Notes under the pieces: model-generated
Told to the model about the DNA's origin: nothing
What the model saw: only the letters and a program-made list of their open reading frames with translations
Databases searched by the model: none
Part shown: piece after piece, positions 20,759 through 25,841 of the stretch
Numbering within the stretch: the first letter of the stretch is position 1
How the letters are laid out: every line of letters begins with the position of its first letter
Assembly (NCBI GenBank): GCA_964496575.1
Contig: CAZCAC010000124.1
Span: 1-25,841, forward strand
Source: CAZCAC01 sp964496575
Lineage (GTDB): Bacteria; Planctomycetota; UBA1135; GCA-002686595
DNA: 25,841 bases
Direction: 5' to 3'
Program-made: the position numbers and the translations under genes

Positions 20759-23695
20759 ATGAGAATTCGCCACGGCGTTTGCGCCCCCCGTATACCCGCA
20801 CTTCTCCTGCCTTGCCTTCTTCTCGCACCAACCGGTCTCGCGCAAGAGAGCGAGGCGAGGGTGCAAGAGGACATCGCCTTTGCCCGCGGACTCGCCACCG
20901 AGTGGGGTCTCGTCGACCTCGCCGGCGAGGTGATCGCAGCGATCGGGCAGGAGGGCACTTCCGATCAGACCGGGGAGCGACTGCAGGTCGTCCGGTGCGA
21001 GCTCTACGCGCAGGCCGCGATCGCCGAGCTGGATCGGCAGCGCCGCAACGAGCTCTTCGAGCAGGCCGTATCGGCCTACGAGGCGTTTCTCGAGACGCAC
21101 CAGGACTCCGCGGCCTTCCTCGAAGCGGAGTCGGCGTACATCAAGACCTGTGCTCTCTTCGCCCGTTCGCTGGAGATCGCCCTCGAAGAGGCGGTCGGCG
21201 AACAGGCCGAGACGCTCCGGCTGCGCCGGATCGAGATCCTGACCGCCGCGATTCAGCACAGCGGTGAGCTGCTCGATGAACTACTGGCCGAACCGGGATC
21301 CTCCGAGGTCGAGCGGCGCGAGCGGCTGGAGGTGATGCTGACCCATGGCCGGTTGCTGCTCGAGCTCGGCCGCTCGCAGCAGAATGGCGAGTTCTTGTTC
21401 CAGCAGGCACACCGCATCCTCGAAGAGGTCGCCTTCGACCAGGGCGAAGGCACCCCCGGTGCGTTGCGCGCCTTCGACCTGATCGGTCGGGTCTACAGCG
21501 CCCAGCAGGACTGGGAGCAGGCGATCGCATACTTCGAGGCGGTGATCGACCAGGTGCTCTCGACCGACTCCGAACAGTGGGCGAAGACGGTGAAGCAGCT
21601 GGGGCTCTCGTCGGTCGACAAGGAGCAGCGCTGGCTCTTCGTCGAGCTCACCACCGACGGCCTGTGCGAGGCCTTGATGGCTACCGGGCGCGTGCGGGAG
21701 GCCTGCCACTACGCGCTGCACCTCGTCAACACACAGAAGCGCGAGGGTTTTGCCTACTCGACCACCCTCGGCTACCCCTCTCTGCTCGCCGCGGCCTGGA
21801 CCTTGCTCGACTCCGGTGGCGTCGTCGGTGGAGACCTCGAGCGCGGGCATGGACGATGGTACGCGACCGATCGAGAGGCCGCCGACGACGGGGTGACGAA
21901 GCGCCGGCGCCGGTCCGCCGCGGAGGTCGCCCTGACCATCGCCCGGCGGGTGGTAGCCGAGAATCAGAAGAACATATTGCGGGTGCGCGGGCAGGAACTG
22001 ATCGCCGAGATCACCCGACGCCCCGGAGTGGCCATCGATCCCCGGGACCTCTATGCGGCGGCCGAGGGCAAGTACAACAACCAGGAGTACGAGCCCGCGC
22101 TGGAGGCTTTCAAGCTGGTACTGGTTGCGCTACAGCATGAGGATCGCGCGGCGCGGGTCGAGCTCGCGCCCAAGACCCTCTACCGCATGGGCCGGGCTCA
22201 CCAGCGGCTCGGCCGGCACCTCGAGGCGTGCCTCGCCTTCCGCGAGGGATGCACCACCTGGAGCGGCGACCCCGAGTACGACACCGCGAACGCCCAGGCC
22301 TTCTACGATTCCGCGCAGGTCCTTCAGCGCCGCGCCCCCGGCGACGATGTCGTCGAGACCCTCTGCGAGGAGGCGGAGAGCATCGCCGCGGCGAAGAACG
22401 TGGGAGACCGAGGCAAGATCCTCTCCAACCTCGCCCGGAAGAAGCTGCTCGAGGAGGACTACGAAGGAGCGGTCGGGTTCTTCCGGGAGATCGAGCGAAC
22501 CGCGGCTCTCTACGAGAAGGTGGTGGTCACCATCGGCGTCTGCCGGTTCCGCCAGGGCGAGAAGGACGAGGCGTACTCGATCTTCGTCGACTACCTGGAG
22601 ACGTTCGTCACCGATCCACTCAATGCAGTGGAGGACGACGCGGAGCGCAAGGCCCGGCGGCACGAAGCGAAGGCCATCGCCGGCTTCTATCGAGCACTCA
22701 TCGAGTACGACCGCGAGGATTACGCGGCGGTGATCGAGAACGCTCGCGACTACTACCGGCTCTTCCCCGAGCAGACGAGCTTCGCTCCCTGGACCATGCG
22801 CCTGGTCGGGAGCTCACTGGTCAGGGCCGGCGAGCTCGACGAGGCGAAGTCGTACCTCGAGCTGGCCCTGGAGCGGTACCCGGATAGCAAGCACGTGGCG
22901 ATCTTCGCGATCGTGCTCTACAAGGAGCTCAAGGAGCGGCACGCGACGGCTGATGGTGACCAGCGTGTCTGGCTGCTGCGCCAGATGGCCGAGCTGCTCG
23001 AGGTCGCCAACGAGGCCGCCACCAGCAAGAGCTTCCAGAACCTGCGCGAGGAGTCGAGGCACTGGTTCGATCTCCAGGAGTGGGAGAAGGCCCGCTCGAG
23101 GCTCGAAGAGCTGATCACCGAGTTCGGCGCGGATGACGCGCACGAGGAGGACCTCGTCCGCTACGTAAAGCCGGATCTCTCACACGTCTTGCTCGAGCTG
23201 CACCGCACCGGGGAGGCTCACGCGATCCTCTCCGTCCTCGTCGGCCGGACCGACCGGAAGCCCTCGAAGCGGACCCTGCTCGATTACACGCGCGCGGTGA
23301 CCGGCTGGGTGGAAGGTGACGCGTTCGACATCCGGATCGTCCCTGGTGCCGGCCTCACCGCGGCCGAGCTCCGGGACGCGACGGAGAAGCTGAACGCGAT
23401 GGCGGGTGGCGTCGAGAAGAAGTGGACCTGCGAGTGGTACGACCTGAAGTTCCGCCTCGCCTACGGCTACCACGTCTGGGCCACCGCCGAGGGCGGACCC
23501 CGAGACAGCCGCAAGCAGGACACCGCTCGAGCCCAGCTGGACGTCCTGGTCCAGGATCTCGGCGCCGACTTCCGGGGCAGCGCCCACGTTCCCGGTGTGG
23601 ATCGGACGTGCGACGAGGACCCCGAGCGGGCTCCGGCCCTGGGCGAGGACGTCCTGCGCCGGCGCCTGGTCTGGTTGTGGAAGAAGGTCAGGTAG
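20759..23695 (+). CDS. Large exported TPR-repeat protein
   Basis: 978 residues from ATG 20759, chosen because it begins a signal peptide (MRIRHGVCAPRIPALLLPC, cleavage near LAQ|ES at ~29); the upstream 37 in-frame codons are Arg/Thr/Pro-rich and not protein-like. The mature protein is almost all alpha-helical and packed with degenerate TPRs of the tol-pal/YbgF or BamD style, for example 'GRVYSAQQDWEQAIAYFEAVI', 'KYNNQEYEPALEAFKLVLVAL', 'LARKKLLEEDYEGAVGFFREI', 'LVRAGELDEAKSYLELALERYPDS'. The last ~150 residues become less repetitive and hold a Cys pair (Cys near WTCEWY and VDRTCDED). No catalytic motif is seen. It is probably a periplasmic scaffold or assembly protein; whether it serves the neighbouring surface proteins is only a guess. 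It stands alone, 200 bp before the next gene. Confidence 0.88.
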   Translation: MRIRHGVCAPRIPALLLPCLLLAPTGLAQESEARVQEDIAFARGLATEWGLVDLAGEVIAAIGQEGTSDQTGERLQVVRCELYAQAAIAELDRQRRNELFEQAVSAYEAFLETHQDSAAFLEAESAYIKTCALFARSLEIALEEAVGEQAETLRLRRIEILTAAIQHSGELLDELLAEPGSSEVERRERLEVMLTHGRLLLELGRSQQNGEFLFQQAHRILEEVAFDQGEGTPGALRAFDLIGRVYSAQQDWEQAIAYFEAVIDQVLSTDSEQWAKTVKQLGLSSVDKEQRWLFVELTTDGLCEALMATGRVREACHYALHLVNTQKREGFAYSTTLGYPSLLAAAWTLLDSGGVVGGDLERGHGRWYATDREAADDGVTKRRRRSAAEVALTIARRVVAENQKNILRVRGQELIAEITRRPGVAIDPRDLYAAAEGKYNNQEYEPALEAFKLVLVALQHEDRAARVELAPKTLYRMGRAHQRLGRHLEACLAFREGCTTWSGDPEYDTANAQAFYDSAQVLQRRAPGDDVVETLCEEAESIAAAKNVGDRGKILSNLARKKLLEEDYEGAVGFFREIERTAALYEKVVVTIGVCRFRQGEKDEAYSIFVDYLETFVTDPLNAVEDDAERKARRHEAKAIAGFYRALIEYDREDYAAVIENARDYYRLFPEQTSFAPWTMRLVGSSLVRAGELDEAKSYLELALERYPDSKHVAIFAIVLYKELKERHATADGDQRVWLLRQMAELLEVANEAATSKSFQNLREESRHWFDLQEWEKARSRLEELITEFGADDAHEEDLVRYVKPDLSHVLLELHRTGEAHAILSVLVGRTDRKPSKRTLLDYTRAVTGWVEGDAFDIRIVPGAGLTAAELRDATEKLNAMAGGVEKKWTCEWYDLKFRLAYGYHVWATAEGGPRDSRKQDTARAQLDVLVQDLGADFRGSAHVPGVDRTCDEDPERAPALGEDVLRRRLVWLWKKVR

Positions 23696-23895
23696 CTGCT
23701 CGATTCTCCGCGCATTCCTGTCAACTGCACGAGCCGCGCGTGATACGCAGAGTGTCCGAACGGTTGAGCGGCCGTGATCTTCCCGAGGCGATCAGCGCTG
23801 GTTCGGGCTCCACCTGAACCCACTCGGACGGGGGGAGAACTCAAAAAACGCGATTTGCTGAAACTCCTCGCCCGCTCGTTGGAAGGGCGGATACC

Positions 23896-25590
23896 ATGAA
23901 ATCCGACCGCTCCCTGACTGCTGCCACATCGGTTGCTATGCATCGAGTACTGCTTTCGGCCCTGTTCGCGGCTGGCGCCCTCGCGGCGACGGTTCGTGCC
24001 GATGATCCCGAGTTCGACTACGTGACCGGCCTGACCCTGGACGCGGGGCTCAGCGGTGCTGGAACCGTGACGGTCGACGAGATGGTGAGCTTGCGCTTCA
24101 CCAGCGCGCTCGAGGTCGAGTTCGCAGTGAGACGAGGTGGGCGGATCGACCTGCTCTACCGCCCTTCCCGCTTCGGCTTCTCCCAGCCGCTCGGCACCTC
24201 CGCCCAGGTGATGGTCCCCGTGCCGCACACCGGCGGACGGGATGGCCTGCTGGTCGTCCAGGGCGACGCGCTGGTGCTCAAGATCTACGACGACTCGAGC
24301 GGAGTAGCGATCTACGCCGAGAGGACGCTCGTGACGCCGCAGTGGGGAGGCGTGACTCGATTGTGGGCCTTCCCGCGCCTCGACGGGACGACCGACGTCT
24401 ACGGCTACGCGCCGGGGAGGAGCCTGCTTCGGCGCGGAATCCTCGACGGCGAGATCTGGACCAATCTCGAATCGACTCCCCTGGGAACCGAGATCCGCGA
24501 TCTCGCCTACGTCGAGTGGGACGGACAGCCCGGACCGGAGATGGCGGGCCTCCTGACCAACTCGTTGAAGGTCCTCTCGCTGGACTGGAGCATCACCTAC
24601 CTGAGCTTGCCGGCGCAGCCCGCTGATTCGATGGCTCGGCTGCAGGATGAGGACTCGCCGACCGATCGACTGGTCTGGGCCATGACCATCGGTTCGAACA
24701 GTTACGTCACCGCCATCGATCCGGTGCACGGCCTGGCCTCGCCGTACCTGCTTCCCGCGGCACCCGCCGCGGCGTTGCCTCTGAACGAGTACTCGCCGCT
24801 GGAGACCTGGGTGTTCGCCTTGCCCTGGTCCGGGACTCTGGGAGCCAGCCTGCTGAGGGTCGAGAAGGACGAGGGATCCTTCACGATCGAGCCGGTCGGG
24901 CTGGGAGAGGCGATCGACGTGACCGACCCGACGGCCGATACCGACGCCCTCGCCGTCGCCGCGGTGGGGGACTACGACCTGGACGGCGACGACGACCTGC
25001 TCTGTGCCGGCGAGGGCGGCTCGGTCTACTACTGGCGCAACATCCCGTTCATGGAGGACGCCCTGGACGCCTGGATGGTGCGCTCCGAGGAAGACGCGCC
25101 TCCGTCACTCAACATCGGTGGGGCGGTCGGGGGGGGCGCCGAGATCTGGCACCTCACCCTGCCGATGCAGCGCGGCACCCAGGCCCCCGAGTCCTATCAC
25201 GTGCGAGTGTCCGTGGGCGACGGCGTCGATCCCCTCGAGCTGCTCGTCTTCGACGAGTTGGTGACTCCCGTCGCGGGACCCGGGGAGCAGGACCTCCTCT
25301 TCGAGCTGGTCTTCGAATTCGACCAGCCACTCGAGCTGGACACCCGCTTGCGGATCTCGCTGACCGGCGTCGATCTCGGGGCGGGCGACGAGGTGCTGCA
25401 TCGCCACCCCACGCGGACCCTGGCCTGGGAGCCGATGACCGGGCTCGGACCGGAGGACGCTCTGCAGCCCGTGCCGCAGCACGTCGAGGGGCTGGAGTGC
25501 TACTTCGAGAAGCCAATCGGCGGTGGGATCGATGCGACCGGCGTCCACAAGGGCGCGCGGCCGAAGCTGCCTCCGGCCCCCTACCCGTAG
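23896..25590 (+). CDS. Secreted protein with a VCBS/FG-GAP-like motif
   Basis: 564 residues from ATG 23896, which has GGAAGG upstream; a second in-frame ATG at 23938 (residue 15) lacks one but would give a tidier signal peptide (MHRVLLSALFAAGALAATVRA). Residues ~40-380 are beta-rich and resemble a degenerate propeller. One clear calcium-binding VCBS/FG-GAP-type motif, VGDYDLDGDDDLLC, appears at ~357-370, followed by 'GSVYYWRN'. Residues ~385-530 are a second beta-rich domain (YHVRVSVGDGVDPLELLVFD, 'RLRISLTGVDLG'), and the tail is Gly/Pro-rich. It does not carry the FQFWYRDP-type module found in five other proteins here. Predicted to be exported; function unknown. It reads like the sequence-degenerate FG-GAP proteins planctomycetes encode in many copies. 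Confidence 0.85.
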   Translation: MKSDRSLTAATSVAMHRVLLSALFAAGALAATVRADDPEFDYVTGLTLDAGLSGAGTVTVDEMVSLRFTSALEVEFAVRRGGRIDLLYRPSRFGFSQPLGTSAQVMVPVPHTGGRDGLLVVQGDALVLKIYDDSSGVAIYAERTLVTPQWGGVTRLWAFPRLDGTTDVYGYAPGRSLLRRGILDGEIWTNLESTPLGTEIRDLAYVEWDGQPGPEMAGLLTNSLKVLSLDWSITYLSLPAQPADSMARLQDEDSPTDRLVWAMTIGSNSYVTAIDPVHGLASPYLLPAAPAAALPLNEYSPLETWVFALPWSGTLGASLLRVEKDEGSFTIEPVGLGEAIDVTDPTADTDALAVAAVGDYDLDGDDDLLCAGEGGSVYYWRNIPFMEDALDAWMVRSEEDAPPSLNIGGAVGGGAEIWHLTLPMQRGTQAPESYHVRVSVGDGVDPLELLVFDELVTPVAGPGEQDLLFELVFEFDQPLELDTRLRISLTGVDLGAGDEVLHRHPTRTLAWEPMTGLGPEDALQPVPQHVEGLECYFEKPIGGGIDATGVHKGARPKLPPAPYP

Positions 25591-25621
25591 ACGGCACTGG
25601 CGTCGTTCATTGGTCTTGGCG

Positions 25622-25841
25622 CTATGGGGGTGGGCCCACCCTCCACCGGAGAAGGTCGACCGGTCGCCAGCGCTTGGTCACGAGGCCCATCGCCATCGCA
25701 GGTGTTCTCCCTCCCTTTTTCGCCTCGGCGTTGGTCATGGGGCGCACGTAGTTGCGATAGCAGTTCCAGACCCACAGGTGCACCTCCAGCTTCGCAAGGT
25801 CCTTGGAGGCGGCCCAGGTCTGTCGAACCAGTCTCGAGATT
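25622..25841 (-). CDS. Probable transposase, C-terminal part (cut by window edge)
   Basis: Reading leftward from the window end, 72 codons are open to TAG at 25624-25622. The protein includes 'SRLVRQTWAASKDLAKLEVHLWV', 'WNCYRNYVRPMTN' and 'TPAMAMGLVTKRWRPVDLLRWR', a pattern I associate with C-termini of insertion-sequence transposases (a 'NYVRP.TN....TPAMALGL' tail). Judged from memory of the family, so the exact IS family is not assigned. The start and catalytic residues lie outside the window, so intactness cannot be judged. A 14-bp palindrome GGGTGGGCCCACCC (25628-25641) falls in its last codons. No terminal inverted repeat is recognisable between it and the upstream gene end at 25590. Confidence 0.55.
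   Translation of the reverse strand, partial: ISRLVRQTWAASKDLAKLEVHLWVWNCYRNYVRPMTNAEAKKGGRTPAMAMGLVTKRWRPVDLLRWRVGPPP

Noticed and set aside
20690..20760. Antisense 'CFGDPEVGG' and Cys-rich peptide resembling the FG-GAP tail start
   Set aside because: Only a few residues match, no stop-bounded gene fits, and the stretch lies in the leader of the exported TPR gene.
23745..23835. tRNA-Ser-like stretch (GAGTGTCCGAACGGTTGAGC ... CACTC)
   Set aside because: The D-arm-like start and the GAGTG/CACTC pairing are suggestive, but no consistent anticodon arm or T-arm (GGTTCGAATCC) can be folded.
1..25841. CRISPR array
   Set aside because: Regular repeats are seen only as protein repeats in coding frames; no short direct repeats with unique spacers were found.

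Overview
The window is GC-rich DNA, roughly two thirds G+C by eye, with 14 complete protein genes and one gene cut by the right edge. I see no rRNA, tRNA, CRISPR array or housekeeping gene. A Planctomycetota (or close PVC relative) origin is the best fit. The reasons are a 1,006-residue Ser/Thr kinase fused to a membrane segment and many TPRs, several large secreted beta-propeller-type proteins, and a shared C-terminal module ending in patterns such as 'WNFQFWYRDP...FN.SD...F.P' that I associate with that phylum. This is inference from protein style, not from a marker gene.

Layout, left to right: two tandem secreted FG-GAP-repeat paralogs (minus strand, 20-3531). Then a TPR-linked Ser/Thr kinase (3987-7007), facing an unrecognised conserved-looking cytoplasmic protein (7057-8265, minus). 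Next a secreted HAF-repeat protein (8463-9938). A ~2.5 kb segment follows with a zinc-ribbon CPBP intramembrane protease (10153-11046) and a TIR-domain protein of visibly lower GC (11329-12420). It is bracketed by 71-bp direct repeats (61/71 identical). The right copy is the 3' end of the following gene and the left copy is a decayed fragment of it. That gene is a secreted protein with a possible LecA-like C-terminal domain (12564-13484, minus).

The right half holds a 900-residue SBBP-repeat surface protein (13901-16603), a 51-nt near-perfect palindrome, a GNAT acetyltransferase (16796-17260, minus), a matrixin-type metalloprotease lipoprotein with calcium-binding type 3 repeats (17450-18850), a strong bidirectional terminator hairpin, a secreted Kelch protein (18944-20398, minus), a 978-residue exported TPR protein (20759-23695) and a secreted protein with one VCBS/FG-GAP-like motif (23896-25590). 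The window ends in the 3' end of a probable transposase (25622 to the edge, minus).

How the genes may work together: most products are exported. Five of them (two FG-GAP, HAF, SBBP, Kelch) carry different repeat domains joined to what looks like one related C-terminal module of about 130-157 residues, suggesting a common export, anchoring or assembly route. The kinase may sense a signal through its TPRs, but no sigma factor or response partner is beside it. The TIR/CPBP segment looks like an accessory insertion with a possible defence role. Almost every gene seems to be its own transcription unit. Only the two FG-GAP genes (59 bp apart) look co-transcribed.
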